Position numbers and translations under genes: made by a program. The notes beneath the pieces are model-generated. The model was not told where the DNA came from and searched no databases. It worked only from the letters and a program-made list of their open reading frames with translations. A stretch of 64,000 nt of DNA from a bacterium (GTDB lineage Bacteria; Sysuimicrobiota; Sysuimicrobiia; Sysuimicrobiales; Segetimicrobiaceae): assembly GCA_035307765.1 (NCBI GenBank), contig DATGHU010000026.1, positions 161,418 through 225,417 of the forward strand. Reading direction: 5' to 3'. How positions within the stretch are numbered: position 1 is the first letter of the stretch; every line of letters begins with the position of its first letter. Positions 16,798-26,153 of this stretch are shown piece by piece.

Positions 16798-18489
16798 TCA
16801 GCACGCTCTCCGCAGGCTCCCCGCCGCCAGCGCGAGGCTCCCCCGATCCGAGCCCGGGAGCTTCGGGTCGGCAAGGATCGAGTCCGCGTCCTGTCGGGTA
16901 AGGCGCTGCCATGCGGTGAGGTCCAGCTCCCGCCACCCGGCGAAGCGGAAGATGGCGGAGCGCTTCGCATTCCACCAGGTGTTCCCGGAGGATTTCAACG
17001 TCGAGAGAAACCACGGCCAGTCCGGGACCGTCAGGGCCCAGCCCGGCTCCTGGGCGTCGGCAGTCCGGCCGACGACAACGTTCCCGCAGAGGGCCCAGTG
17101 CTGGTCGCGAAGATCTCGGGCTTGTTTTGTCTCCCAATCGTCCACCCCGCGACGCACCTGACTGCCCCCCAACTCGATCTGCGAGACTCCATTGTGGTAG
17201 AAGACGTTATCCTGGAGGGTGACTCGCTCCGTCCCGTTCCCGGACACACCGGCGTGCGCGTTGTTGCAGAACGTTGATCGGACGACGGCGATCGGCCCTT
17301 CGCTCGCCTCGAGGAACAACCCCGACAGTTCGTTGTCACAGAGGACGCTATCCTCGACCACGACATCCCGGTTGTCCCAGTCGAACCACAACCCGTAGGA
17401 TCGATTGGCAAAAGACTTGTGCCGACGCCAGATGCCACCGTGCACGCGCATATTCTTGATGCCGCCCATCGCCCAGTCGACGAACCCGCCCCACGCCCCC
17501 CGCCAGTTGTTAAAGGACGTCTCGTTATCTTCGAAGAGGATGTTCTTATTCTCCCAATCGGACATCCCCCGCCCGCCGTTGTAGTTCGCGACGCCTCGCC
17601 GGACGACCGCGTTCGTCGAATCTTGGATATCGAGCCCGCCCCAGTTGTTCCAGAGGTACTGGGTATCCTCGATGAGGGCACTCCCCCCGCCGGAAACGTC
17701 AACCGCGTTATCATCGAGGAACGTCGCCGCGTGCTGAAACGTCAACCCCCGAATGGTGATGTTTGTGTGGGAGGCCTTGAAAATATTGGGCCGGATGGCC
17801 ACCTCCACCATCGATTTCGCCATATCGGTCCCCGCCGCGGGCCATATGTAGACCCATCCCGCCCGCTCATCGACGTAGAACGTGGCCTCGGTCACCGCGC
17901 CCGGCGAAAGGACTTGGGTCAGCAGTCGCCCGTTGACGAAGATCATCTCGCGTCGGCGGGCAATTTCTGCGATCGCCGGCCAGTTCGCGGGGACGGCCAC
18001 CACGCCCCACCGATACGGCCAAGCGTGTCGATACACTCCCCCCCGCCAGGGCTGCCAGCCGGTCCAAACGTCCGAGCCCGAAAGGATCACCGTGCCGTTC
18101 TCCGCCGCCTGGAAGGTGACCGGCGCCGCAGTCTCCGCGCGGAACGCCACGGCTTCGCGGTAGATCCCCGGATGGATCACCACGGTCGTCGCCACGCCGT
18201 TGGCGTTGTAGGCCGCGGCGAGCGCGGCCGCCCTGCCGACCGTCCTCAGAGGCAAGCGCTCGGTGCCGGGATTGGTGTCCGAAGCCCCGGTCTGCCGATT
18301 GGCGACGTGGAGCGTCACCCCGACCGGATTCACGGAAGACTGCCGTGCCGCGAGCTGCGGAGCGGACGCCACCAGGGCCGCGAGCACGAGGAGCGCGCTG
18401 GCACAGAGCGGCGGGACGCCAAGCGCCCGCTGAGAGGAGGCCGCGTTGCACGCCAAGGAGCTCGGGCGCAGTCGCCTCACTCGGCCCAA
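16798..18489 (-). CDS. secreted right-handed beta-helix protein
   Basis: The 563-residue protein has an N-terminal export signal (a basic start, then PPLCASALLVLAALVASA and a site before the mature part). A run of imperfect beta-helix coils follows, rich in Asn and Gly with recurring patterns such as IRGLTFQHA, IEDTQYLWNNWGGLDIQ and VEDSVLCDNELSGLFLE. This is the Pel/NosD/alginate-epimerase fold (parallel beta-helix repeats, about residues 220-460). In exopolysaccharide loci such proteins act as lyases, epimerases or hydrolases on the polymer. It could therefore trim or modify the exported glycan, or bind it. Catalytic residues cannot be assigned. Confidence 0.7.
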   Translation of the reverse strand: MGRVRRLRPSSLACNAASSQRALGVPPLCASALLVLAALVASAPQLAARQSSVNPVGVTLHVANRQTGASDTNPGTERLPLRTVGRAAALAAAYNANGVATTVVIHPGIYREAVAFRAETAAPVTFQAAENGTVILSGSDVWTGWQPWRGGVYRHAWPYRWGVVAVPANWPAIAEIARRREMIFVNGRLLTQVLSPGAVTEATFYVDERAGWVYIWPAAGTDMAKSMVEVAIRPNIFKASHTNITIRGLTFQHAATFLDDNAVDVSGGGSALIEDTQYLWNNWGGLDIQDSTNAVVRRGVANYNGGRGMSDWENKNILFEDNETSFNNWRGAWGGFVDWAMGGIKNMRVHGGIWRRHKSFANRSYGLWFDWDNRDVVVEDSVLCDNELSGLFLEASEGPIAVVRSTFCNNAHAGVSGNGTERVTLQDNVFYHNGVSQIELGGSQVRRGVDDWETKQARDLRDQHWALCGNVVVGRTADAQEPGWALTVPDWPWFLSTLKSSGNTWWNAKRSAIFRFAGWRELDLTAWQRLTRQDADSILADPKLPGSDRGSLALAAGSLRRAC

Positions 18490-18558
18490 CTTCCCCGGCC
18501 CCCGGCCGTTCGAGCCGGTTCTGGACCAAGCAGGATCGTCACCGACCGCATCCCCCGA

Positions 18559-19989
18559 TCACCCGCGCAGTTGCTGCGCGTAGCCGACGATGGCCAGAAA
18601 GAACAGCGCCGGGTGCCAGATGAGTTCGGTGCTGAACGTTGAGGTCACCAGCAGCACGATCAGGACCCCGACGGCCTCGAGCCAGAGCCCACCCGTTTCT
18701 GCCTCGTGGAGCGCGAGGGCTCGGAAGCGCCACAAAGCCGTACACACGCTCACCAACGCAGCCAGAAGAAGCGCGAGCCCCAGCGCGCCGGTACTGAGGA
18801 GGACCTCCAGCCACGTGTTGTGGAGCGTGGAGGTCTCCGATTCGCCGATGTTCGCCAGCACGGTAAACCGGGGCCCGGCGAACCCGCCGAACCCCACCAA
18901 CGGATGCTCCTGGAAGCGGTCCCAGGCGTAATTCCACCACGTCGTCCGCCCCGAGAGCGATTGGAACAATTCGGCGTCCTGCCCCCGGAGGACGAATTGC
19001 TGTGCCGCGTCGCGTAGCCCCGGGGTCAAGAGCACGATCAGCGCGGCCGCCGCGATGGCCATGGAGACGCGCCACCGGCGCATGGCGATGAGGATGACGA
19101 CCAATGCGAGCAGGAACCCGGCAAGCGGTCCCCGGCTCTGTGCAAAGATCAGGCTGGCGAGACTCAGCAGGAAGGCCACCGCGTAGAATCCCCGGTGCGC
19201 CGTCGGGCGCGCGAGGCGTATCATGGCGACGATCCCCAAAACCGCCCCCATCCGCCCGACGGTGTTGGGGGGGATCAGCGGCACCACCCCGGAGATCGAT
19301 ATTCCCAGCAGGCCGCGCGTGGGTTCCAATGCCACACTCGGCCACACGAACACGCCTGCCCACACCACGAGCAGGAGGCCCCCGTACAGGGCCCACGTCC
19401 AGTCGAAGATCGTCTTGTACCCGCGCAGGCTCCGTAGGGTGGCCACAATCGCCGCCAGCAGTGCGAGATCGGTCAAGAACTCCAGGGACTTGTACGCGGT
19501 CCACGCCGGGTAGACCGACCACGCGACGGACGCCAGGTTGACGAGCCCATAGACCATCAGCCACCCTACGGCTCCCTTGGACAGGACGGCGAGCGGATTG
19601 GTCGCCTTCATGGACAGGCGGAGCAGGAGCGTCACGGCGACGATCCCCACCAGCGCCACCCTGTAGACCGCCCAAGGATCGAGGGGATTCTCGACCGACG
19701 CCTCCGCGCTGCGAATGCGGAACGTGAAGTCACTCAAAAAGAGGGCGGTCCAAAGCACGTGCCACCACCGCAGCCGAGGAAGGAGCGCGCTCAGCATCGG
19801 CACCCCGGCCCAGACTAGCCAGAGCACGCTCGCGCCCCCGATCACGGCCAACGTCGGCATCAGGAACTGGGGAGCCAGCCAGGCGAGCGCCAGGACAATC
19901 CCACCACAGGCGACGAACAGACCTACCCCGCTCAACGCAACGGGTGCGGCCGGCCGCCTCGGCCCCCGGACACCCAATGTCGAGATCAC
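18559..19989 (-). CDS. O-antigen ligase/polymerase-like protein (Wzy_C)
   Basis: The start is GTG 19989, preceded by GGGAGG at seven bases; an ATG 36 codons upstream has no site. The 476-residue product has 10-12 transmembrane segments. A large periplasmic loop contains the Wzy_C/WaaL pattern SLSGRTTWWNYAWDRFQEHP followed by GFG, and a later HNTWLEVLLSTG with the conserved His. This fits Wzy-type polymerisation of lipid-linked repeats, or ligation, at the outer face of the inner membrane. With the flippase at 10.0-11.5 kb and the Wza/Wzc genes it completes a Wzx/Wzy-dependent set. Confidence 0.8.
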   Translation of the reverse strand: MISTLGVRGPRRPAAPVALSGVGLFVACGGIVLALAWLAPQFLMPTLAVIGGASVLWLVWAGVPMLSALLPRLRWWHVLWTALFLSDFTFRIRSAEASVENPLDPWAVYRVALVGIVAVTLLLRLSMKATNPLAVLSKGAVGWLMVYGLVNLASVAWSVYPAWTAYKSLEFLTDLALLAAIVATLRSLRGYKTIFDWTWALYGGLLLVVWAGVFVWPSVALEPTRGLLGISISGVVPLIPPNTVGRMGAVLGIVAMIRLARPTAHRGFYAVAFLLSLASLIFAQSRGPLAGFLLALVVILIAMRRWRVSMAIAAAALIVLLTPGLRDAAQQFVLRGQDAELFQSLSGRTTWWNYAWDRFQEHPLVGFGGFAGPRFTVLANIGESETSTLHNTWLEVLLSTGALGLALLLAALVSVCTALWRFRALALHEAETGGLWLEAVGVLIVLLVTSTFSTELIWHPALFFLAIVGYAQQLRG

Positions 19990-20152
19990 GCCTCTACCTC
20001 CCGGCGCTGGCGATGTGGCACGCGGGGCTGCACCGGAGTGTTCCGCCGGCCGCGCAGGACCCGGATGCGATCTCTGACTCGCACCCAGCGCCTGCATCTC
20101 ACCACCCCGGACCTGGTGCGATCCCGCGGTCGACTCCTACCCCCGGCTTGGT

Positions 20153-21151
20153 TCACAGACGTAGGCCGACGGCAGGACCCTCGGGCGCTTGCCCCCTACC
20201 CTCTCTCTCCCCGTCCAGACGGCTCGCCTCCAAATTGGACCCGTGCGGCACGTCACGGCCGATCGCACCGCCTGCGCCAAGTTCGTGGACGACATCCGCC
20301 CACCACGCCGGCGGGCCTTTGGCCGACCAGCGCACCCCCCGCGGCGCCCACTCCTGCCAGGCGCCCAGGAGATCCCATGCCCCGGACACCTGATCTCGAA
20401 GGGTGCAGACGCTGTCCCCGCTGCAGGTGAACCGGGGGATCCTGAAGGGCGAGTCCGACGCCCGAATCCCCCGCCACGTCACCGCGGCCGCATATTCATA
20501 CCCGGCGCCCGACACCACATCGACCGTTTCCCTTGTGAAATCGCAGTGGGGTTTGCCGAAGGGATACGCCATAAGACGGACGGGCACGCCCAGCCGGTGT
20601 TCCATGATGTCCTTGGGTCGCCGCACCTCCAGTTCCGCCGTGCGTCGATCCAGACGCGCCAGGTTGGGATGGCTGTAGGTGTGCGCTCCCACCTCCATCC
20701 CCGCCCGCTGCATTTCCCGCACCGCCGGCCACTCAAGCGGGCGGAGTTCGCTCGCGTGCGCACCCCACAACGTGCGGAGTCTTTCCAGGACGACCGGATT
20801 CCTCTCCAGCAGCCCAACCGTGAGGAAGAACGTCGCGGGGACCCCGTGCTCCCGGAGCAGGGGGAACGCGTATTCGTAGTTGTCGGCGAAGCCATCGTCA
20901 AAGGTAATGGCGACGACCGGCTGCCCCGCAGGGGATAGCGACGCGGCCCGAACGGCGGCTTGAAGATGCACAATCGTACAGTGCTGTTTCAGCCAACTCA
21001 GGTGCTGCGAAAACAGAGCCGGCGTCGCTGAGCGAAACGATCCGGTGGGGTGGATGGAATGGTAGCAGAGGACCACCACCCTGGAGGATACTCGGGGGAC
21101 CACTACCCGCCGGCCCAGCTCGACGAACAGCCGCCTAAGCCACTTTCGCAT
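20153..21151 (-). CDS. polysaccharide deacetylase (NodB domain)
   Basis: The start at 21151 is favoured by AGAGG seven bases upstream. The 332-residue protein has the deacetylase motifs AITFDDGFADNYEYAFPLL (catalytic/metal Asp), HTYSHPNLARLD (metal His) and YPFGKPHCDF. The N-terminal VVVLCYHSI is the usual first strand. There is no clear cleavable signal peptide. The C-terminal 80 residues beyond the domain are low-complexity. It probably removes N-acetyl groups from the exported polysaccharide or a precursor. It is the first gene after the shared regulatory motif at 21.25 kb, about 100 bp upstream of its start. Confidence 0.8.
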   Translation of the reverse strand: MRKWLRRLFVELGRRVVVPRVSSRVVVLCYHSIHPTGSFRSATPALFSQHLSWLKQHCTIVHLQAAVRAASLSPAGQPVVAITFDDGFADNYEYAFPLLREHGVPATFFLTVGLLERNPVVLERLRTLWGAHASELRPLEWPAVREMQRAGMEVGAHTYSHPNLARLDRRTAELEVRRPKDIMEHRLGVPVRLMAYPFGKPHCDFTRETVDVVSGAGYEYAAAVTWRGIRASDSPFRIPRFTCSGDSVCTLRDQVSGAWDLLGAWQEWAPRGVRWSAKGPPAWWADVVHELGAGGAIGRDVPHGSNLEASRLDGEREGRGQAPEGPAVGLRL

Positions 21152-21247
21152 CGGTTGTCCTCTCACGACGGCTGCACGCGCAGGGCGGAGCGGTCATGTA
21201 CGCTCCCATCTGCCCTAACCCTCTTTGTACTGCCCAGATAGGGGGCC

Positions 21248-21294
21248 GTCGATATATCCCTGGGAAATAGCCGCGATTCGAAAGATAGACTTTT
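21248..21294 (-). promoter_or_regulatory. bipartite conserved motif, copy 1
   Basis: Plus-strand GTCGATATATC (21248-21258) and TCGAAAGATAGACTTTT (21278-21294) are separated by 19 bases. The same two blocks occur at 27.9 kb with one mismatch and a 21-base spacer. Read on the minus strand, the order is AAAAGTCTATCTTTCGA then GATATATCGAC, which faces the deacetylase start at 21151. GATATATC could include a -10 element, with the first block as an activator or sigma-factor site. Function is inferred only from duplication and position. Confidence 0.55.
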
Positions 21295-21450
21295 CATCCG
21301 GGACCGAGGCAGCCGAGGGAGTCCTTTTGGTCCTCCGGTTGGCGTCGGTTTACGAGGCCCCGTGCAGGTGTGCGCATTTCCGGTGGACATAACGAGGGGC
21401 TATTCCGTGGTAGCACGATCGCGCGGCCCCCTGCTCTGGTCGGCGTCCGT

Positions 21451-22266
21451 TCATCGGGTGGGGGAGGTCTCGCTCCCCTCCGCGACCGCCGGAGAGTCGA
21501 CGAAACGCAGATCGCTGAGGTAGTGCGCCAGAGGGGTCACGTCCGCAATGTCCTCATGGTCCGCTTCGGTTTGGACGCCGATCGCCTCCTCGGGTGAAGC
21601 GTCCAAGCCGTCTGAGAGCGCCTCGAGGCGCGAGACAGAGGTGGAGAGCCGTTCGACGAACGCGGCGGTTTGTCGCACGGTCTCCCGCTCGAGGAGGGCG
21701 ACCCGATGCTCGGTCCACGCCAAGATCTGGGCGGTCTCATCCCCCGACCGCCTCAGCTCTAGGCTCGCCACCCGCTCCGCAGCGCGCAGCACTTGTTGGG
21801 CAAGCACGCGGGCGCTGCCGATGATGTCGGCCGCGGCGGCCCGCGCCGCGCCTACGACCTCGCAAGCGGCCCGTTCCGCCGCCGCGGTGATCTCTTCCGC
21901 TCTGGTGTGGGCATTCTCGAACACCCGCTGGGTGGTCACTAAATCGTCGGGGGAGGGCCACTCCAGTTGCTGATAGGCTCGCAGCTTCGTCTGGACGGCC
22001 GCCAGCTCTCGCTGTAGCGTCTCGGTATCGCGGGTCGCCACACTCAGGGCACGCTCGAAGTCTCCGCGTTTGACCATCTCCAGGGTCAGCCGCTCGCGAA
22101 GCCTGCCCAGCGCCGTGGCCGCGTCAAGGACCGATTGCCGGACTTCCTTTCGATCGGCGCCAAAGAACCGCACCCCGAATCGTTGCGACGCGATCTGGTC
22201 AGGGCGCACGTCCACGTCCGTCACCTCCGGCAACAAGCCTGCGCCGGCTACGGATCCCGCCGCCAC
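21451..22266 (-). CDS. coiled-coil protein with DivIVA-like N-terminus
   Basis: A 271-residue soluble protein, mostly predicted coiled coil (about residues 40-240, long Ala/Glu/Arg heptads). The N-terminal stretch VTDVDVRPDQIASQRFGVRF followed by GADRKEVRQSVLDAATALGR resembles the DivIVA/GpsB membrane-curvature domain (short hydrophobic tip, then FGVRFFGADRKEV). If so, it may place the assembly machinery at a site on the inner membrane. The start is uncertain: GTG 22266 or an internal GTG about 15 codons later. It is the last gene of the wza-wzc-sugar-transferase operon. Assignment is tentative; it could instead be a generic structural protein. Confidence 0.5.
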   Translation of the reverse strand: MAAGSVAGAGLLPEVTDVDVRPDQIASQRFGVRFFGADRKEVRQSVLDAATALGRLRERLTLEMVKRGDFERALSVATRDTETLQRELAAVQTKLRAYQQLEWPSPDDLVTTQRVFENAHTRAEEITAAAERAACEVVGAARAAAADIIGSARVLAQQVLRAAERVASLELRRSGDETAQILAWTEHRVALLERETVRQTAAFVERLSTSVSRLEALSDGLDASPEEAIGVQTEADHEDIADVTPLAHYLSDLRFVDSPAVAEGSETSPTR

Positions 22267-22361
22267 CTCCCGCCGGGATCCGGTGGAGATGGCTCAATCC
22301 CGCAGCGATCAGAGGGACCCGAGGCTCCACTTTTCGGCAGGAGGATCTCGGACAGTTCGAG

Positions 22362-23759
22362 CTAGAAAGCCCCCCGCCCCTTCAGCACGGCTCCCATGGA
22401 TTTCCAGAGAATCTTCAAGTCGCCAAAGATCGAATAATAGCGGAGGTGACGCAAATCCTGCTCGGTGTTCAGGTGCATCGGCACCTCGCTCCGGCCATTC
22501 ACCACGTACCACGAGGTCATCCCCTGAGGAACCGCCAGCCGCTGATACTGCCACGGGTCGTACTGGGCGACGACCCACGGCATCTCGGGCCGAGGTCCGA
22601 CCAAGCTCATCTCCCCACGCAGGACGTTGATGAGTTGCGGGAGCTCATCAAAACTCAGGCGCCTGAATAGACGACCGACCCGCGTCACCCGCGGATCGTC
22701 GATCCGCTTGTGGATCATCTTGCCCGATTCGCTGTACACCATCACCGCGTCTTGAGACTTCTCGGCATCCACGACCATCGTCCGAAACTTATACATGGTG
22801 AACAGACGGCCGTTCTCGCCGACGCGCTGCTGTTTGAACAGGATCGGCCCGGGGGAATCCAAGCGAATGAGGACCGCAACAACCCCCATCACCGGCAGGG
22901 CACAGAGAAAGATCAGCGAGCCCAGCGCCACGTCAAGCAACCGCTTGGCCACGCGTTGAAACCCGTCGATCACCGGTTCGCGCAGTCCGATCATGGTCAA
23001 TCCGCCCAGATACTCGACCCGAGTCCGGGCGAAGCCCAGGTCAAAGAAATCGGGAATCATGTACAAGCGCAGCGGCAGTTTCCAGAGCGAAACCAGCAGG
23101 TGCGCCAGACGGGACTGTTCGTGCCGTGGGAGCGCCAAGATGACATCGGTCACGCCGCGCCGGGCCACGATCTCGGGGATGGCGTGTATCCCCCCGACCT
23201 CGAGGCCCTCGACCAGCGTCCCTTCCTTGGCGGGATCGTCATCCACGAACCCGGCAAAGGTGGCCCCGGCCTCAGCCAGACTCCTCATGGTCTGGATCCC
23301 CAGTGGGCCTGCCCCGACGATCAGAGCCACCGGCATCTGGGGGGCCCAGCGCGCTGTCCGGTAGAGAACCCGGAGGATCAGTCGGTGTCCCAGCAGCAGC
23401 AACAATGCCACCGCGACGAAATACAAGAAGATCAAGCGGGGGAGCTCGCGATACGTCAGGTAGAGCGCCCCCGCCAGCACCAAGCTCGAGGTGGTCACCC
23501 CCACAACCACTCGCCGGGCCTCGTCGACGACCCGGTAAATCCGCCGCGCATCGTACAGGTTGGTCATGGGGAGGATGATGCCGAACAGGGAGACAACCAG
23601 CACGCGAACGAGGACGGGCGCCTTCGCGTCCCACCACCCGATCGGCGGCGAAAATGGGAGCAGACGCAGGCGCACGGCAATCGAGAGGGCCAGCGCCCCG
23701 CACCCCAGATCCAGCAGGTACAACAAGGTCATGTAGTTCGGCCCGAATCGCCTACACAT
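22362..23759 (-). CDS. polyprenyl-phosphate sugar-1-phosphate transferase (WbaP/WcaJ type)
   Basis: The 465-residue protein has the full architecture of initiating transferases. Four or so N-terminal transmembrane helices come first, then a CoA-binding/NAD-like domain (ALIVGAGPLGIQTMRSLAEAG, about residues 140-240), another helix, and the catalytic bacterial sugar transferase domain. The catalytic part shows KRLLDVALGSLIFL, FKQQRVGENGRLFTMYKFRT, SFDELPQLINVLRGEMSLVG and PRPE. It moves a sugar-1-phosphate from a nucleotide sugar to undecaprenyl phosphate, the first step of repeat synthesis, at the cytoplasmic face. It sits between the wzc-like gene and the coiled-coil gene on the same strand. 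Confidence 0.9.
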   Translation of the reverse strand: MCRRFGPNYMTLLYLLDLGCGALALSIAVRLRLLPFSPPIGWWDAKAPVLVRVLVVSLFGIILPMTNLYDARRIYRVVDEARRVVVGVTTSSLVLAGALYLTYRELPRLIFLYFVAVALLLLLGHRLILRVLYRTARWAPQMPVALIVGAGPLGIQTMRSLAEAGATFAGFVDDDPAKEGTLVEGLEVGGIHAIPEIVARRGVTDVILALPRHEQSRLAHLLVSLWKLPLRLYMIPDFFDLGFARTRVEYLGGLTMIGLREPVIDGFQRVAKRLLDVALGSLIFLCALPVMGVVAVLIRLDSPGPILFKQQRVGENGRLFTMYKFRTMVVDAEKSQDAVMVYSESGKMIHKRIDDPRVTRVGRLFRRLSFDELPQLINVLRGEMSLVGPRPEMPWVVAQYDPWQYQRLAVPQGMTSWYVVNGRSEVPMHLNTEQDLRHLRYYSIFGDLKILWKSMGAVLKGRGAF

Positions 23760-23857
23760 CCAACGTTGCCCTCGCTACCCCAGAATCCATGTGATGCCCG
23801 GCCCGAGCGGCCGCGCCGCAGGCCAATGAGTCTTCCTCTTCTGCCTTCCTGCTGACG

Positions 23858-26131
23858 TCACCCGGGGAGCCCCTCCTGCACCGCCGCGGCCGGCGGCACG
23901 TGCTCCGGTGTGGCTCCGACAGCGGTATCCCCAAAATGCCATGGCCCTGCGGGCTCGGCTTCGTAGTAGCTGGAGTAGTATCGATCAAAGCTTCCGACGA
24001 TTCCGGTTGGGACGGCCGTCGCCGCCACCCCGAGGATGCGAGCACCGACGGCCTGCAGCTGCTGCTGCGCCTTGTATGCCGCCTCCCGGGGCGTCGTGCC
24101 GATCTTGACCACCAGGAGCACTCCGTCCGCGGATGACGCCAGCACCGCGGCATCGCTCACCGGAAGAACCGGAGGGGCCAGGAGCACCAGCACGTCCGCT
24201 TCCTCGCGGGCCTGCTTCAACACCGCCCGCATGCGATCACTGCCAAGAAGCTCCGCCGGGTTCGAGGGCCTCCGCCCGGCGGGCAGGAACCAGAGATTTT
24301 CGACCCCCGTCCGCACCACCGCTTGCCGCACCGAGAGCCCTTCGGTGAGGAGGTCGCTGAGACCGTTCGCAGCCTCATCCCGGACCGTGCGCAGGGCCCA
24401 GCACTGGTCCAGCGCGGGCCTGCGCATGTCGCATTCCATCAGCCATACGCGCCGACCCATTTGCGCCAACGCGATCGCGAGATTGGCGGCCACGACATCT
24501 TGCCCCTCCCATGGCCCCGGGCTCGTGACGAGCAGGGTGCGGAAGGGCTCCTTGTGGACGTAGAGCAGGTTCGTGCGCAGATACCGAAACGACTCGGCGA
24601 AGGCGGTGCGTAGACGCGCCGCGGCCTGGAGCGATGCGGCCGTGGGGCGCCACTGCGGGAAGAGGTACCACAGCGGGCTGGTGGCCAACGCCGGTGCGCC
24701 CCCCTGCCCCTCCCGCGGCCGCAGCGAATTCCGATCGAGGCGGGGGATCAACCCGAGGATCGGCATCCCCAACACCGCCGCGGCGTCCTCGCCGGACTTC
24801 ATCGGATCATCGAAATGCTCCTTGGCGAGAGCGCCTCCAGTGCCGACGATCAGCCCCAGGAACGCGCCGAAGATCAGGTCCATCGACCGGGACCTCGCCG
24901 GACGAAGCGGCACTTTGGCCGGATCGACCACGCGCACCGCACTGCCGATGGATGCCTCGGCGATCCGCGCCTGCTGGAGTTTGTCGGACAGAATCTGGTC
25001 GACCGTCTCAGCGTCCTTGGCCTGGCGGGCGAGGCGCACCTGCTCAAGCTCCCGTGCGGGCAGCTGGCGGAGCTTGTTTCCGTACTCCTGAATCGCCGCG
25101 GTCAGGGCCCCCTCCCGAGCGTCGTAGGAAGCGCTGACCACCTCATCCTGCCTCAGCTGCTGGGCGAGCTGCTGGTAGACCGGGTCGACGCCGTAGTGAT
25201 CGACTTGCAAGCTGCGGGACAACTCGGCGTCCAGACGACGCTTGGTCTCCTGAAGCTTCGCTTCCTCGGCAATCAGTCCAGGATACTTTTGGGTAAACTG
25301 CCGGCGCATGCCGGAGAGGTTGATCTCCTCGGTCGCCAGCTGGTTCTGGAGGCTGGTGATCAGCGGGCTCGGAATCCACTGGGTGGGCGCCACCTGAGAC
25401 TGTGAGGCCAGGCGGGCTCGGCTCGCCGCAATCCGCGCCTGGGTTTCCTGCCGCAACGTCCGCACGTCCACCAATTCGGCCTGCAACTGGCCAAGCCGGT
25501 TCACGCTCTGCACGGTTTGATCCTGGACCGCGACATCCCCATGCTCCGACTTGAAGGCTGTCAGCGCTTCTTCGCTTGCCCGCAGCTTCGGGGCCGCGAC
25601 CGCCAGTTGCTGCTCGATGGCCTGCCGCAGCTGGGTAGCGCGGAGCCTCCGCGCTCCGAGGTCCATGTCGATGAGGCTGGCGGCCACGGCATTGGCGGCA
25701 TCCGCGGCGGCCTTGGGGTTCCGGCTCGCCGCACTGATCGTGAGGAGCTGCGTCTGGTGAAGCGGCTTCACGCGCACCGTGGCCAGAACCTCGCTGGCCG
25801 CCTGAGCCCCCAGCGGAGGGGCCAGACGCGCCTGGGCCCCCTGAATGACGGTGTCGCTCCGAACCAGCTCGGCGAGGGTGGAAAGGTCAGGAGAGACCGC
25901 TTGAGCCTCCGCGTTCGGATCTGTGGGGCCAAACGCCGGTTGGTTGAGGACGACCCCCGGCGGCACCTTGTCCTGCGTGATGATCGTTGAGGCCTGGTAC
26001 ACGGGGGGAACGGCCAACGCAGCCACCATCCCCAGTCCGAGCCCGATGAGCAGCGCCCGAAGAACGATCTGCCGGCGCCGGTAGACCACGTCTATGATGT
26101 CTCGTAGTCGCAACTCGTAACTTTTGGTCAT
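23858..26131 (-). CDS. Wzc-like polysaccharide copolymerase with degenerate BY-kinase domain
   Basis: Start at 26131 (GGAGG eight bases upstream). The 757-residue product has a Wzz domain with a first transmembrane helix (about residues 25-50), a long periplasmic coiled coil, a second helix (MDLIFGAFLGLIVGTGGAL) and a cytoplasmic P-loop domain. The domain keeps the tyrosine cluster near the C-terminus (DRYYSSYY). Its nucleotide site is altered: Walker A, normally GEGKS/T, reads WEGQD, Walker A-prime is LMECDMRRP, and Walker B is LVLLAPPV without its Asp. It therefore probably controls chain length and pairs with Wza, but may not bind ATP or autophosphorylate. It lies in an operon with wza (22-bp gap) and the initiating transferase. 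Confidence 0.8.
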   Translation of the reverse strand: MTKSYELRLRDIIDVVYRRRQIVLRALLIGLGLGMVAALAVPPVYQASTIITQDKVPPGVVLNQPAFGPTDPNAEAQAVSPDLSTLAELVRSDTVIQGAQARLAPPLGAQAASEVLATVRVKPLHQTQLLTISAASRNPKAAADAANAVAASLIDMDLGARRLRATQLRQAIEQQLAVAAPKLRASEEALTAFKSEHGDVAVQDQTVQSVNRLGQLQAELVDVRTLRQETQARIAASRARLASQSQVAPTQWIPSPLITSLQNQLATEEINLSGMRRQFTQKYPGLIAEEAKLQETKRRLDAELSRSLQVDHYGVDPVYQQLAQQLRQDEVVSASYDAREGALTAAIQEYGNKLRQLPARELEQVRLARQAKDAETVDQILSDKLQQARIAEASIGSAVRVVDPAKVPLRPARSRSMDLIFGAFLGLIVGTGGALAKEHFDDPMKSGEDAAAVLGMPILGLIPRLDRNSLRPREGQGGAPALATSPLWYLFPQWRPTAASLQAAARLRTAFAESFRYLRTNLLYVHKEPFRTLLVTSPGPWEGQDVVAANLAIALAQMGRRVWLMECDMRRPALDQCWALRTVRDEAANGLSDLLTEGLSVRQAVVRTGVENLWFLPAGRRPSNPAELLGSDRMRAVLKQAREEADVLVLLAPPVLPVSDAAVLASSADGVLLVVKIGTTPREAAYKAQQQLQAVGARILGVAATAVPTGIVGSFDRYYSSYYEAEPAGPWHFGDTAVGATPEHVPPAAAVQEGLPG

Positions 26132-26153
26132 AGGAGAGGCCTCCACATCCTCC

